The position numbers were made by a program, and so were the translations under genes. From positions 1 through 64,000 of the forward strand of contig CAYZXT010000004.1 of assembly GCA_964482515.1 (NCBI GenBank): 64,000 bases of DNA, written 5' to 3'. The stretch comes from CAYZXT01 sp964482515 (GTDB lineage Bacteria > Elusimicrobiota > Elusimicrobia > FEN-1173). Below, one piece after another: positions 35,101 to 50,100 of the stretch. Each line of letters starts with the position of its first letter. The first letter of the stretch is position 1. Below the pieces are notes generated by a model that was given only the letters and a program-made list of their open reading frames with translations, was not told where the DNA came from and did not search any database.

Positions 35101-38100
35101 CCGTGGAACCCGTCACCAATATGAAGGGATAGTTCGTGGTGCCGCTCACCAGGCTCTTGCTGACGATCGTCGGCGAGTCAAAGGGATCGCTGCTGTAGAC
35201 GTCGGCGACCACGCTGGCCGTGGGCACCACGTTCCATTGCGCGTCCACCACGTTCACCGTCACGACGCCGGTGATGCCGGCCGTCCAGGGCAAGGTGGAA
35301 CCGACCACGCCGCGCGTCAGCGCCTGGGAACCGGGAACCGCGGTCTCGCCCGGCAGCACGATCTGCAGCGTCTGCGGGCTGCCCGCGTCCACATAGACCC
35401 AAGTCGACACGTCCGCCACGTAGGGCTGGATGCCGTCGTCCACGGTCACCTGCCAGCCGGAGGCCGTGGCCGTGCGGAAGGTCCAGGGGAAGGTGGTGGT
35501 CCCGGCCGTGAGGGAAATTTGTTTCGGGTTCGGCGCGTCCCACGGGTCCGTGGTCGTCATGGTCACGTTGTCGGCGAAAATCAGGTTCTTGTTGGTCCGG
35601 TTCCAGAAACGGTCGACCGTCCGGACGACCACGTTGTAGCTGACGCCCGCGGAGAAATTCTGGATGCCGTCGCCGTTGGTCCCGGCGGAATCGGGCAGGC
35701 CGTTGCGTCCCTTGGCCCCGCCCGCGTAGGAGCCCGGCACCGCGGTTTCGCCCGGCAGCAACACCTGCAGCCGCACATCGTTGTTGTCCGGGTTCATGGC
35801 GATGGGCTGCGTTTGGTAAGGCGCGCCCACGACATAGCCGCCGGCCGACGCGCTGACGCGGGTGGTTTTCCCCTCCGCCGTCACGAGGAACACGTTGAAG
35901 GTCGTGCTGCCCGAGACCACGGCCTGGGCCGCGGGCAGGGTCGGGTTGCTGAAGGGATCGTCGGAGCCGAGCGAGATCATGGTTCCGTTGGTGGAGGTCA
36001 CCAGGTTATAAGCCACGTCCGTGATGAGGGCCGTTACCGTGAAGGTGGAGCCGGCGATCTGCGGGTCGGGCGTGCCGGTCTTTCCGCCGCCGCCCTGGTC
36101 GCCTTCCACGATGGATTCGCCGGGGGCCAGGACCAACAGTTTCTGCGGAGCGCCGGCGATGACCGGCACGGGCGCGGAATAACCCGGTTGATAGTTCGGC
36201 GTGCCCACGCCGCCGGTGGACGCGGTGATGGTCCAGCCCGGCGTGGTGTTGCGCGTGTTCAGCTGCGCCGTGGTGAAGACGTATTCGCCCACGGGATTGC
36301 CGCCGGTGCCCGTGGCCTGGTATCCCAGGGCCGCCAGGTTGTCGTAGGGGTCGTTGGCCGACAACCCGACCTGCAGGTCGGACGTCGCGCGGTTGAAGTA
36401 TTGGTCGACCAGGCGGACCTTCACGTTGAAGTTTGTGCCCGCCACGAAAGCGTCGATGTTCCCCGGCAGGCCGTCGCCGTCCACGCCGTTGTTGTCGTCG
36501 GAATCCGCCGTGCCCGCTTTACCCGTCGAAGAACCGGGCACCGCGGTTTCGCCCGGCAGCAGCACCTGCAGCTGCGTCGGCACGTTGGGCTGTACGTTGA
36601 TGCCCGACACGGTGAAGGGCAGGAAGTTCGTGCCGTCCGCCGTGGACGCCTGGATGTTCCAGGTCACCGCGGCGGGCTCGTGCGTGTTGGTGCGGAAGAT
36701 GATCGTGTAGCTCGTGGTGCCGCCGAACAGCGTCTTGGTCGCCGGGTGCACGTCGAAGGGATCGCCCGTCTGGATCATGACCTGCGGCGAAGAACCCGTC
36801 TTCGGGTTATAGAACTTGTCGGTCACCGTCGCCGTCACCACGTAGGGAATGCCCGCCACAAACTCCTGGATGCCGGGATTGCCGATGTCGGGCAGGGAAT
36901 CCGGCGACCCCATCTTGCCGAAGGCGCCGCCGGCGGTCGAACCCGGCACCGCGGTTTCGCCCGGCACCACCAACAGCAGACGGTCGGCGGTGGTGGAATT
37001 CAGGACGAAGTAGCTTGAATCCGTCGAGGGGACGGAGATCGGCGACGTGGGGCTGGTGGACACGTGGATGCGCCAGCCCGGCGCGACGTTGGCCGTCTGC
37101 AGCGTGAAGTTGACCGGCACCTGGCCCGACGCGCCGATGTTGGCGTTGACGGGGTCCGTGTCGAAAGGATCTTCCGACGCGGGCTGAACCTGGGGCAGAG
37201 CCAGCATGCCTTGATAAATCTTGTTGAACTTGGCGTCCGTGAACCGGACCACGGCGCTGAACTGGACGCCCGCGGTCTGGACCTGCGCGGAGCCGATGAG
37301 CGGCGTGGAGGAACCGGGCACCGCGGTCTCGCCCGGCAGCACCACCTGGAACTGGACCTGGGCCGGGTTCGTGCTCGGGTTCACGGCGAAGTTGGTGGAC
37401 GTGCTCATGGCGACGGGCAGCGTCGCGCCCGTGGCGGTGATCACCATGAACCCGCCGGCCACCGTGTCCGTGGCGGTGAAGATCGTCACCGGCACGCCGG
37501 GCGCGGGCACGACGCCGTTCGTGAGGGCGAAGACGCCGGGGTTGTTGTCAAAGGGATCCTTCGTATCGACGCGGACGGTGACGGTGTTGGTCGCCACCAC
37601 GTTGTAGAACTGGTCGACGGCGCGGACCTGTGCGTAGAACTGTTCGTTGGCGCGCTGGACGAGCGGCGTCCCGGTCTTGCCCGTGGGCGACCCCGGCACG
37701 GACGTTTCGCCCGGCAGCAGGATCTGCAATCTGGAAAGCGGGCCGGTTTGGATCGGGACCGGGCTCGCGGTCCCGGAAGTGTGGGCCGTGGCCGTGGAGG
37801 TCAGCGTCCAGCCGGGAGTGGTGTTCCCGGTGCGCAGGATGATGGGGACGATGTATTGGCCGCCCACCATCGGTTGGTCGTTGACGATCGGCTGGTCCGC
37901 GAAGGGATCGTTGGCCGTGAGGGTGACGTTCGGGTTATTGTCTTCGACGCGGTTGTAGTAATCGTCCACCGCGTAGATCGTCACGTTGATGGTTTCACCC
38001 GCGTAGTAGGTCCGCGGCGTCCCCATCTTTCCGAGGCCCGCCTGGGAGCCGGGGACCGCGGTCTCGTTTGGCACCAAAACCATCAGGCGGCGCTTCGTGT

Positions 38101-41100
38101 TGTCGTCGTCGACCTCCAGGTTCAAAGTGACCGTGCTGAAGCCCAAGGTCCAAGCCGACAACCGGCTGAAGCTCGGCGACGTCGCCTCGCCCGCGTCGTC
38201 GGTGCGCTCGGTGACGAGCGTCGCCATGAAGTTCGTCGTGCCACCGGACGTCGTGTTGGACAGGTTGATGTCCAAGGGGAGGTTCGGCGCGAAAGCGTCG
38301 TCTTCGGCGGTGACGCGGATGTTGGGCGTTCCCACCACGACCATGTTGCCGTAGTTGTCCGTGGCGTCCACCGTCACGCTGAACGGCACGCCGGCCGTCT
38401 TGTCCGTCAGGCTTCCGCTGACGCCCGTGGAAGTTCCGGGAGCGCGCTGGAGGTTGGAGGCCAGCAGCCGCAGGCGCGTGCCCGAGTTCGGCAGGACGAG
38501 CGCGTTCGGCGTCTTGTAGACCGGGGGCGAGAAGCCGCCGCCGATGTCCTGCGCCGTGATGTTGTAGGAGGTCCCGGTGGCGACGACGGCGGTGTACATC
38601 GCGACGCTGAAGGTCGTGGCGCCGCCCACCAAGGGCTGAGATGAAATGGAAATCAGCGGGCTGTTGTCCGACGGGATCAATCTCACCCACCGGGTGTCCG
38701 CGGCGAGGTTCCAGTATTGGTCCGTGGCCAGAACCACGACCGTGGTGGACACACCCGCGGTCCAGTTGTAGCCGGCGGGCGAGCCGTTCTTACCGCCGGT
38801 CAGATTGCCGAAGTCCGCGCCGCCCGCGGTGTAAGGACCTTTACCGGGCGCGTGCTGTTCGCCGGGCATGAGCACCAACAGCCGGCTGGCCGCGCCCGCG
38901 ACGACGGGCTGTCCCGCGCTCACGGCCGACGTCAGCGGCGTACCGTCCGTGTCCGTCGCGGTCATGATGTGGGAGCCCGTGGTCACCAGGACCACGGTGA
39001 AGCTGGTGGAGCCGCTGATCAGAGGCAGGTTCGCCGGCACTGCGGCGTTCCCGTCCGCGCTGACCAGGTTCACGATGGCCGCGGCGCTCGGATCGACGTT
39101 GAAGGTGTTGTCCACGCCGTTCACGGTCACGACGATGGGCGTGCCCGCCGTGATGGGCGCCGGGCCGCCGGTCTTGCCCGTGGGGCTTCCCGGCACCGAC
39201 GTTTCGCCCGGCAGCAACACCTGCAGCTTCGTGGCGGGACCGCCCTGCACCGGGATTCCCTGGGAAGTCGTGGATATATATAGGAAGCTGCCGCTGACGG
39301 TTGAAACGGTCACCGTCCAGCCCGGCGACAGGTTCGACGTGAAGAAGATGTGGGAGAAAGTGGTCCGTCCGCCGGACAGCGCCTGGGCGACGGGCTCCGA
39401 ATCCCAAGGATCCGTGGTGGTCATGCCGATGTTGGCGGAGGCCGTGGAGACGACGTTGTAGTAATTGTCCGTGGCCTGGACGTTCACGTCCAGCGCCGTG
39501 CCCGCGGTGAAGGGCTGGATGCCGCCGAGCCCGACGTTGTTGTCCGGCGAGCCCGTGCGGCCGGTGGCGGCGCCGGGCACATGGGTCTCGCCCGGCAGCA
39601 ACACCTGCAGGCGCGTCGGGCTGTTGGGCGCCACGTTGACGTTGCTGATGGTATGCGCGCCGTAGCTCAAACCGTAGAGTCCGCTGGCGGGCGTGGCGGT
39701 GGCCGTCAGGGAGGACGTCCCGCGCGCGACCCGGAAAGTAACGGACACGGTGTTGGAGCCGCCGCCCAGGCCGAAGGAGGTCTGCGAGTAGGTCGCGAAA
39801 CTGTCGTTGGAGGACATGGTGACCAACGGGTTGTCGTTGATGATGTTGGACCATTGGTCCGTGCCGAGGATTGTCACGTTCTGGGCCAGGCCCGCGACCC
39901 AGCCGCCCTGGCTGCCGACCTTGCCCGTGGCCGTGCCCGGCGCGTGTGTCTCGCCCGGCATCAGGACGATCAGCTTCGGCGTCGCCGTGGCCGTGTCCGC
40001 CACGATGTTGAAGTTGGAGGACGTGTCCGCCGCGTGGCCCACCATGAAGGTTTCCGAAACGGAAACGGTGGCGTTGGTCGCGGCCGTGCGGAATTGGTGG
40101 CTGTAGACCGTGTTGTTCTGGCCCATGAGGATCGTCCCGCTTTGGTCCGGATCGGGGGCGTCGTTCGGGTCCGTCGTGGTCAGGTCCAGGGACACGGCCA
40201 CGTTGGTGGAGTTCGCGTTGTAATATTGGTCGACGAGGCGCGCCGTGATGGAATAGTTCTGGTCGACGCGGGCGTCCAGCGGCGTGCCCGTCTTGCCCTT
40301 CGCACCCCCGGCCGTGGAGCCCGGCACCGCGGTTTCGCCCGGCAGCAGGATCTGCAGTTTCACCGTCGGGCCGGCGACGACGTTGAAGGTACCGCTTCCG
40401 TTGCCCACGTTGCCCTGGATATAGTTGCCGATACTGTCCGGCTCGCTCGCCGGCGTCAGGTTAGACGCCACCATCCGCCGTCCGGAACCCGCCGTCACCA
40501 GGACCACGCTGAAAGTCGTGCTGCCGGCGACGAGAGACTGGGTCGCCACCTGCGGCGTCACCCACGGATCGCCCGACGCGTTCAGGCTGTTGACGCCGAG
40601 GGTCAGGTAGGCGTTGGACGAAATGTTCACGGGGTTCCAGCTGCCGTCCACCGCGCTCACCGTCACGGGGAAGGAGACGCCCGCGGTGCGCGGCGTGGGC
40701 GCGCTGGCTTCCGTTTTTCCGCTCTTGCCGATGGTCTTGCCGGGCGCGGCGGTTTCGCCGGGCATCACCAGCAGCATTTGGCTCCAGGCCGCGGGCTGCA
40801 CCGTGAAGAACGGCGACTGGCTAGCGCCGGACGCGTAGAAGCTTCCCGTCGACGTCTGCGTCTGCCACCGGTGGGACAACGCCGCTCCCGCGTAACGCAG
40901 GTTCACCTGGAAGTCCATGGTGCCGCCCACCAGCTTCACGCCCGTGGAAATGTCCGTGGCGAAGATCGTATCGAGGATCACGTAGGGTTCGAAACCGACG
41001 CCGTAGTTCGGTTCGCCCGCGAGAGGAGCCACTCTCACGTACGGCATGGAGAAGTTGGTGACGAGGTTCCAACTGTTGTCGACCATGTTCACGGTCATGT

Positions 41101-44100
41101 TCTGCGGCGAGCCCGCCGTCCAGACGGTGGCGGCCCCGAATTTTCCGCCGCCCGCCGTCGAACCCGGCACCGCGGTTTCGCCCGGCAGAAGGATCTGGAG
41201 GGCGACGGGGTTGCCCGCGTTCACGTTGACGCCGGTCACAGTCTGGGAGGTCAGCAGGATGCCGGCGCCGGAATTGTCCAGGGCCGTGAGCGTCAGGGAC
41301 GTCGTCGCCGTGCGCGGCGTCCAGGTCATGAACGCGCGGCCGGAGATCAGGGACCCGGTCGGGTTCGAATCAAAAGGATCGCTCGTTTCGAGCCGCACGC
41401 TGCGGTTCTCGCCGAAATACCGGTTCCAATATTGGTCGACCGCCATGATGACCGCGGTGGTGGAGACGCCGGCCGTCAGCGCGTTGGGTGAACCGGTCTT
41501 GCCCGTGCCGTTGGGATCGCTGCCCGGGTTCGGGACTTCGCCGGGGGCCAGGAGCAGGAGCTTGACCGCGGGGGCCGGCCTGACTTTGATGTTGCGGTTG
41601 TCCGGGTTCGCGCCGGTGTCGTTGTCCTGCGACGTCACCACCCAGCCGGTCGTTTGGTTTTCCGTCGGCAGGATGAGGTTGTACGAACCGGTGCCGTTCG
41701 TCAACCCGGCCGCGTCCGGCTCGAAGGGCAAACCGTTGCCGTTGGGATCGTTGCTCAACACGCTCACGTTGGAAGCGCCGAAACCGACCACGTTATAGAA
41801 CGAGTCCACCAGGTTCACCGTCACGGGGATCGTCGAGCCGGCGAAGAAAGCGTCGTCCGCGGGGGAACCATCGGGGGGCGAGTCCGCGTCCACGGCATTG
41901 TCGCCGTCGCGGTCCGGAGTCCCCGTGCGGCCCGTGGACGACCCGGGCACCGCGGTTTCGCCGGGGAAGATCATCTGCAGGGCCACCGGCGAATTGTATC
42001 TCACGCCGATCTTGTCCGCGACGAACTGCGCGTAGGCCCCGCCGGTGACCGTGGCCGAATGGGACGACACGGCGGTGCGGAAGAAGATGTCGAAGGTCGT
42101 GGTGCCGTTCTCCAGCGTGCGCGTCAGCGGGTAGCCCGCGAAATTATCCGTGACCGAAAGGTTGACCACCTGGCCGTTGACGGAGGTCACGGGGTTCCAG
42201 TAGGCGTCCGTCACGCGCACGGTGATGGCGACCGTGGATCCGGCGACCCAGGGCGCCACGCCCGCCACGCTGTTGTTGCCGTCGGAGTCCGGCAAACCGT
42301 TCTTGCCGAAGGAGCCCCCCGCGGTGGAGCCCGGCACCGCTGTTTCGCCGGGCACCAGCACCTGGTATTTCACGGCGCTGTTGGGGTTCACGGTAAAGAG
42401 CGTGGAGACGTCGCTGGAGCCGCCGGCCACCTGCGCCGTGAAGGTGCGGTTGTTGGTCCCGGCGGTTTGGAAAGTGACGGTCACCGTGGCGCTGGACCGG
42501 CCCACGATGGAAGCGGGCACGCTGCCGAAAGGATCGTTGATGGAAAGGTTGATGAGCGGCGCGGAGGACGGGTTCCAGTTGAAGAATTTGTCCACCATGT
42601 AGACGCTGGCGCTGAAGCTCACGCCCGCGGTCTGGTCGATCACGCTGTTCTTCTGGCCCGTGAGCGTGCCGGGATCGTTGGCTTCGCTCGGCACCAGCAC
42701 CTGGACCTGCGTGGCGGTGGACGGGAAGACCGTGACGAGGGTGCTGCCGTCCGACACGTTGGGCGGCACCGCGCCGCCGTCGGGGTCCCAGGCCACGATG
42801 TTGCGCAGCCCGGCCTTGCGCAGCCGCACCGTAAAGGTCTTCTCGCCCTGGTCCACCGTGGGATTGAATTGATAGGTTTGCGGCAGCCCGTGGGTATCGT
42901 CCGAGACGAGGTCCGTGTCCGGGGTTTCCGGCCCGCCGTTGACGTGGCCCGCGGGATCGACCAGGAAGGCCACCTGGCCGTTGTAGGCAATGGCCGTGCT
43001 GTTGTCCACGGCCAGGGCCGTGACCCGGAAGGTCTGGTCGATGCCGGCCGTGAAGTTGGGGCTGCCCAGCGGCGTGATGGCGAAGTGGTCCGCGGGCTGG
43101 GCGATGGTGAAGGAGGAAACTAAGATCGTCGAGTTGTCCTGGAGGTTGCCCGAGCGGTCCGTGGCGCGGCTCTGGATGAAATAGTTCTTACCGGAGATCC
43201 AGGTGTTGCTGGCTAAACTCATGACGTACTTCCAGGACGTATCGTCGGCCTGCACCCACACCGGCGCGCCGAGGGACGTGAAAGAGGACGTGAGCCCGCT
43301 GTAGGTGTTCGGCGTGAAGTAATAATCGCCCGCGTCCAGATTGTTGTTGTTGTTCCAGTCCACGGCCAGGGCGAACTCCACCTTGGAAACGCCTGATAAA
43401 TCATCCGAAGCCGTGCCCGTGATGAACCCGAAAATGATGTCCTTGGACTCGCCTGGGATCGGGCTGGTCACGTTGGACAAAGGCTTCACGGTGTCAAAGA
43501 CGAAGCGGTTGCCGCTAATGGTGGCCGTGGATTGGGCGTTGCCGATGGAGTCCACGCCATAGGCGCGGACCCGATAGGTGTAGTTGTTCGTCAACGCGCT
43601 CATAACGTTGTTGGTGTAGGTCCAGGACGAAGGATATATATTGGAGGCGGGGTTCCAGATTTCTCCGCCGGCGATAAAGCCCGCGCCGTCAAAATATTTG
43701 GTCGTATTTTCTTCCAGGATCGAAACGTAGACCTGCGCCACGCCCGCGGGCGAATCCGCCGCCGTACCCGCGATCAGAGTGAGGGGCTTACTGACGGAGT
43801 AATATTCGTCGATCGCGGAAACGGTGTTTGGCGGCGACGTCACGTCCGATGTCGGCGACCGGTTGTCGAAGGTGAACGTGCGCGTGGAATAGGCCGTCTC
43901 CACGTTCAGGGCGCCGTCTTGGACGCGGGTCTGAATGTCGTAGGTTACGCCCGTGCGCCAAGCCCCGTTGTTGGAAATGTTGGCCGGATGATAGACCCAG
44001 GGCTGCAGGCCCGTGCCACCGGGGAAATCCGCGGGCGGAATACCGACGAAGTTGGAACCGCTGGGCGCGGACCAGGTGCTGCCGTTCCAGTAGAAGTCCG

Positions 44101-47100
44101 CCGCGCCGTTGTTGTAGTGGATGCGGATTTCCATGGCGGTGACGCCGTCGTCCGGACCACCGCCCACGTCCGTGGCCTCACCGGCGATCACCGACATCGA
44201 CGAGAAGATCAGCCCGCTGGTGAAAGGATAAGTGGTGATGGACGTCGGCTTGGCCGCGTCGAAGATGAAGTTGCGCGTGGAGTATGACAGCGCGAAGTTG
44301 CCAGCCTCGTCGTAGGCGCGCACGTTGATGACCGCGTTGCCGTCCAGCCAGTTGTCCGGCACGTTGTTGAAGGTCCAGTTGAAGGACCCCGGCGCCGGCG
44401 AAGAGGCTGAAAGCACGTTCCAAATTTCGGGGAAGCCCTGGCCGTCCGTCAACGTAAGCCAGGTTCCGGAGCTGACGTGCCACTTCCAGGCTTTGCCGTT
44501 GGTGTCGCGGATACGGATCTGGATCTGGTTGACGTTCAAGTTGTCCGAAGCCGTGCCGGTCAGGATCGCGAGCGTGTTGATCTTCTGTCCTTCGTCGGGG
44601 TTCAAAATGGCCGTGGCCGGCGTCTGGTTATCGTAACGGAAGCTGCGGCCCGCGCCGACCGTCGCCTCGATGTTGCCCGCGTTGTCGACGCCGCGCGAGT
44701 ACATAGTGTATCTCTTGCCGTTCGACATCTCGTTGCCGCCCGATGAGGGAGGAAGGTTGCTGGTCACGTCCCAGACATCGGAAGCGTCGGTGGTCTCCGA
44801 AGGGGTGATCTGCGTTTCCACGGTCTGCCAGTTGGAGCCGTCCCACCACCGGTCCGAAACGGAATCCTGCACCGTGTTGCCGTTGGTGTCTTCCCACAGG
44901 TAGACCTGCACCGACGCCACCGGCGTATTCGGGACCAGGTCGCGCCCCGTTCCGGATATGGTGGACAGCGCGCCCGGCCTTAAATAGGAATTGTCCGCGG
45001 GATAGAGGACTTCCGATTCCGGCTCGGTCACGTCCCAGGTGAACGTTTTCTTCGTGGACACCGCCTGCACGTTGCCGGCGATGTCCGTGGCGAAGGCGTT
45101 GATCTCGTATTGCCGTCCGCTCACCAGTTTCGCCAGCACGCCCGCCGCCGCGATGTCCCACTCCCAGGGGCTCAGGCCCGAGGCGTTGGAATACTGCGCG
45201 CTCACCGCGTTGAAGGTCGACGTGCCCGGGTTCCACCACTGGTTGACCAGGGTATCGCGGATCGTGACGCTGACGCCCTTGACCGTGAAGTCTTCCATCA
45301 CCGTCCCGGAGATGGTGGTCAGGACCCGCAGTACGTTCGCGGAGGGCTGCACGATGGTCACTGTCGGCGCGACGATATCGTAGGTGAAGGTGGCGGAAGA
45401 GACGTTCGCCAGGATCTCGGTGTTCGGCGAAGGCAGGGTTTCGTCGCGGGACTGGACCTTGACCAAGTATTGGTAGCCGTGGCGGAAGATCGGCGAAGTC
45501 AGTGTCCACGTGCTGACCATGTTGCCCGTGGCGTTGACCGACGTGACGGGGAAGAAGGTTTCGGAGGTCACCGTGAACGTCCCCGCCGGGGCGCCGTCCC
45601 ACCAGTTGCCCGCCGGGCTGATTTCCTTGACGCTGACCGTCACATTGCCCGCGCCGGAAATTCCGCTCAGCACGTCCTGCACCGTTCCCGAGATGTTCGC
45701 CAGGGAGTTCAGCAGGTTGTTGGCGCCGGACGCGGGCGACAGCATCTTCGACACGGGCGGCGTCAGGTCCACGATGAAGGTGATGGAGTCGACGGCCAGC
45801 GTGAAGTCCGTCTGCGGGTTGCCGTTGGGCGGCGGGCCCTGGTTGGCGGGCGACGCGCCGTCCTGGCCGCGCGACTGCACCAGGAAGGTCTGGCCCTCGT
45901 CGCCGATGACGAAGCTGTAGCCGAAGTTCTTGGTCCAGGCCGCGGTGGTGAAGATCACGGACTGCCACGCCTTGGGACCCGGGTTGAAGGCCGCGGCGCC
46001 GTTCCACCATTGACCCGCGCCGTTCCTCACCGCCACCTGGATGCTGGAGGAGACCGCCAGGTTGAAGCCGGCGGCCTTGCCGGTCGCAGGGCCGTCGAAG
46101 GCGGACCCCGCCAGGGAGGAGAGCGAATTATAGAACCGGTTGTGCAGCGGCGCGTTGATGCTGGTGGTGGGCCTCGTCACGTCGAAGAGATAGCGCACCG
46201 CCGCGCTCTGCGGGCCGGTCACGTTGCTGCCGCTGACTGCTTGGACTCGGATATCGTATTCCTTGCCGCTGGTCATGGCGCTTTCCATCGCGGTGACGCT
46301 GGAGGCGTACCAGCTCCAAGTGCCGGAAGAATACCCGGCGAAATTCACGCGCTGAGGCACGGGCACGCCGGAGAAGAAGTCGGGGCTCGATGGGTTGCCG
46401 TTATAGTAGAGGCCGCCGACCTCCTGAATGGTGATGGTCACCGTACCGATGCGCACGTTGGGGTTGAGCGCCGGTATGGCCTGCGCGGTGCCGGCCAGCG
46501 AGCTCGCGATCGTCGAGTGTGTGGAACCGTACACCGGGAAGCTCACGTCCGCCAAAGGCTGCTGATTGTCATAGACGAAGGTGTAGGAGAGCACCGGCGA
46601 CGTGGATGAGAACGTGCCCGCATTGTCCTGCGCCCGCACCTTCACCAAATAGCGCGTGCCCGGCGCCCAGGCCGGCACGGACGATCCAGAAATGCTCCAG
46701 GGCCCGCCGCCCGTGGTGGTCGACGCGTTGATCCAGGCCTCCTCGTTCCCCGTATCCGTGATTTCCGAATCATCGATGTCGAAGGCCTGGCGCGCGAAGC
46801 TCCAATATCCGCCGAGGCCGCTCGGGTTCTGCCGGATCGCGACTTTCACGTTCCCAAGGCCGGACTCGATGAAGTTCGTGCCCGCGGTGTCGACGGCCGT
46901 CCCGGAAATGATGGTCAGGGAGCTTTCGGACGGCTGGTTCGGATCCAGCATAGCCACCAGGGGCGGCGCCGAGTCGAAGGTGAAGTTGCGCGTGGTCCAG
47001 GGCGACAGGTTGCCGGCCAAGTCCATGGTCCGCGCGTTCAGGAAGTAGCGGTGGTCGTTCTGCCAGTCGAGGGACGGTTTGGCGAAAGTCCAGTTGTTCG

Positions 47101-50100
47101 TCCCGCTGACCACGGTCCAGGAAGAGGAGGCCCAGTTCGAGGACCCCGCGTTCCAGTAATCCAGTTCCGGCCGTCGCTGAATCCGGATTTCCACATAGGC
47201 CAGGCCGGACAACGGGTCCACCGGCCCGTCCGCCGCGGTCCCGATGATCTGCGGCAGCTCAAAGCCCGCCGCGTTGGAACGGAAGGTCCCGTCCACGGCC
47301 GGCGTGGTGACCACCGCGGTGCCGTAGGCAAGGTCGAAGAGGAACGTGTTCGTGGTGGAGGAGAACTGCCAGTTCGCCGACACGTCCCGCGCGATTGAAT
47401 AGACCCGGTAGGTCTGGCCGCTGATCAACTGGCCCGTCAGCGCCGCGGCGTTGTACGTCCAGCCCGTGGCCGGCGCGCTGGTGACGGTGACGTTCACCGG
47501 GACGGAGGCGTAGGTCCCCGCCAGGAAGCTGCCGCCGTCCCAATAGTGGGTCGTGGCGCCGGACAGATAGTTCACCACCAACTGCACTTCGACCACGCCG
47601 GAGAAATCGTCCCACGCCGTTCCCGTGAGCGTCGTGAACGTGCGGTAGGGCGTGTTGTTCACCGGCACGAACACCTGGCTCTGGGGCCGCACGTTGTCGA
47701 CGAAGAACGTGTTGGAGGAGACGCCCACGCCGAGGGACGTCTGCACGTTGCCCGCGCGGTCGCGCGCGTAGGCCGTCGCCGTGTAGAGCCGGCCGCTCTG
47801 GAAACCGCCGGCCGCGTCCAGCGCCGAGTCCTCGAACGTCCATGTGCCCGACGAATTGCCGACGTAGGTGGTGGCCGTGCGCGTGGTCAGCGAGACGTTG
47901 GTGAAGTCGCTGCCGTTCCAGTACCAGCCCGTGGAGTTGTCGCGGATCGCGACGAAAATATCGCCGGGGCCAGCGATGCCGGAGAAGTCGCCGCCCGCCG
48001 GGCGTTCCGTCCCGCCGACCAGACCCGAGAGAGTGGTCAGGGTGCTGAAACCGCCGCCGTTGACCGGCTGGGTGATGCTGGCGATGGGCGAGCTTTGGTC
48101 GATCCGGAAGGTGCGCGTGGAATAGTTGATCTCCAAGTTGCCCGCCGAGTCCGTGGAACGAACGGTCAGGTAGAAGATCTTGGGCGCGCCCCAGGAGGTC
48201 GGGCTGGGCAGTTTGCCCGCGGATTGCAGGGCGCTCCAAGTGGCGGAGGTGGCGAAGCTCGTGTAGTTGGCAGAAATCCACACGGGCGTGACGTCGAAGG
48301 CCCCCGCGCCGTCAAAGTAACGGTCGTCCGAACCGCCCAGCGTGTCGTCGTTGCCGAGGTGCCTCAACTGGAACGCCACGCCCGCGATGGTGGACACGTC
48401 GTCCTGCACCGTGCCGGAGATGCTGGCCAGGTTTTGATAGGCGTTGTTTTGGACCGGGTAGTCCGTATAGCTCGCGGGCGCCGCCGTGTCCACGGAGAAG
48501 CGGCGGAGCTGGCGCGACTCGACGTTGCCGAGATTGTCCTCTGACCAAATCTCGATGAAATATTTGAAGCCGGAAACCCACGTCGGCGCGGCCTGGCGCC
48601 AAACGTTTCCGCTCACGAAAGTCATGGTCGGCATGACGACCTCCGGTCCGGAATTGAACAGCCCGGAACCCGGATTGTAGTACTGGTCGCCCGCGTCGGA
48701 GACGCTGTTCAGGTTCGTGTCCTGGCGGATGGTGATCTTCACCGCATCCACTTTCACGCCCACGTTCACGTGCCCCGCCAGTGAGGGCTCGTCGATCACC
48801 GCGGCGGAGATGGTCGTCAGAGGATCCAGCGTGCTGTAGGCCGAGTCCTGCGTCGGGCGCGTGATAACCGAACTCGGCGGCGAAGTGTCGATGATGACTT
48901 CCGACTGCGAGACCGCGGACGGGTTCCCGAGGTGGTCGTAGGCCGTGGCGCGGAAGCGGTAGAGATGGCCTGTTTCCCAAATGTTGTCGGGGTTGTCGTA
49001 GCTCCAGGTCTGGACGCCGACGCCGCTCACGTTGAGGACCACCTTGGTCGCCGGGTCCACGATGAACGCGCCTCCGTCCCAATAGGTCGTGGGGTCGTCG
49101 GTCAGGTTGATGATCTGCAGATCCACGTGGTCCATGCCGACGCGGTCGAGGGCCGGGAAGAGAGCCTGCCGCGGCTGGTCGTCGGCGGTGCCGGTGATGA
49201 TCGTGAGGGAGTTGCGGCTCACCCCGTTCTGCGGCGTATCGATGGCCACGATGGGACCGGAGGAATCATAAACAAAGGTGGTGGAGGAAACCCCCGCCTG
49301 CACGTTGCCGATGATGTCGGTAGCGGAGGACTTCACGACGTATCGGTGGCCGCTGACGAGTTTCCCCTCAAGGCCCGCGTGGAGGTATGTCCAGGTGCCG
49401 GAGGAAGCGCCCGTGTAGCCCGTGGCCGTCAGCCACACTTCGGAACCGGACGTGAAGTCCGGCGTGGAATCTTCCCAATACTTCGCGCCGCCGGACGCGT
49501 CCTCGTCCTGGATGGACAATTTAATGTTGGAAGCGTTCACGCCCGCGTTCAACCGCGCGGCCGCCGGGAGGAACGTGAAATCGTCCGCGGTCCCCGTGAT
49601 GGTGCCGAGGTTGCTGTAATAGGCCTCATTCGTCACCAAATAGCTGCCGTTGCCGGGGCGGAAGAACTGGGAGACCGGCGGCGTGTTGTCGAAGGTGAAC
49701 GTGGAGGAGCCGGTGATGAAATCCGTCTCGACGTTGCCGGCCGCGTCCACGGCGCGGGACACGATGAAGTAGGTCGCGCCGGATTCCAGGTCCGCGTCGT
49801 CAAGTCCCGAGGCGATCAGGTAAGACCAGTTGAGCGCCGCTGGAATGAAGTTGGGGCTCCCGCCGGCCGTGGTGAAATCGTCGAACAGCGGCGTCCACCA
49901 GTTCCCCGCGTTCGAAGATCCGCCGAGCTTGCGGATGGCCACTTCCACCGATGAGATGGGCGTGCCGCCGATGGGGTCCCAGGAGGTTCCGGTGATGCCG
50001 GCGCCCAGGGTGCGGATCGCCGACCCCGGCGCGGGGGACGTTACAAGGGACTGCGGCGCGTCGTTGTCGAAGGTGAAGGTGGAATAGGAAATGGCGGACA

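Noticed and set aside
32520..42720. Regularly spaced near-identical DNA blocks that might suggest a CRISPR array
   Set aside because: Spacing is about 388 bases, the blocks are in frame and encode LLPGETAVPGS, and no cas gene is present.
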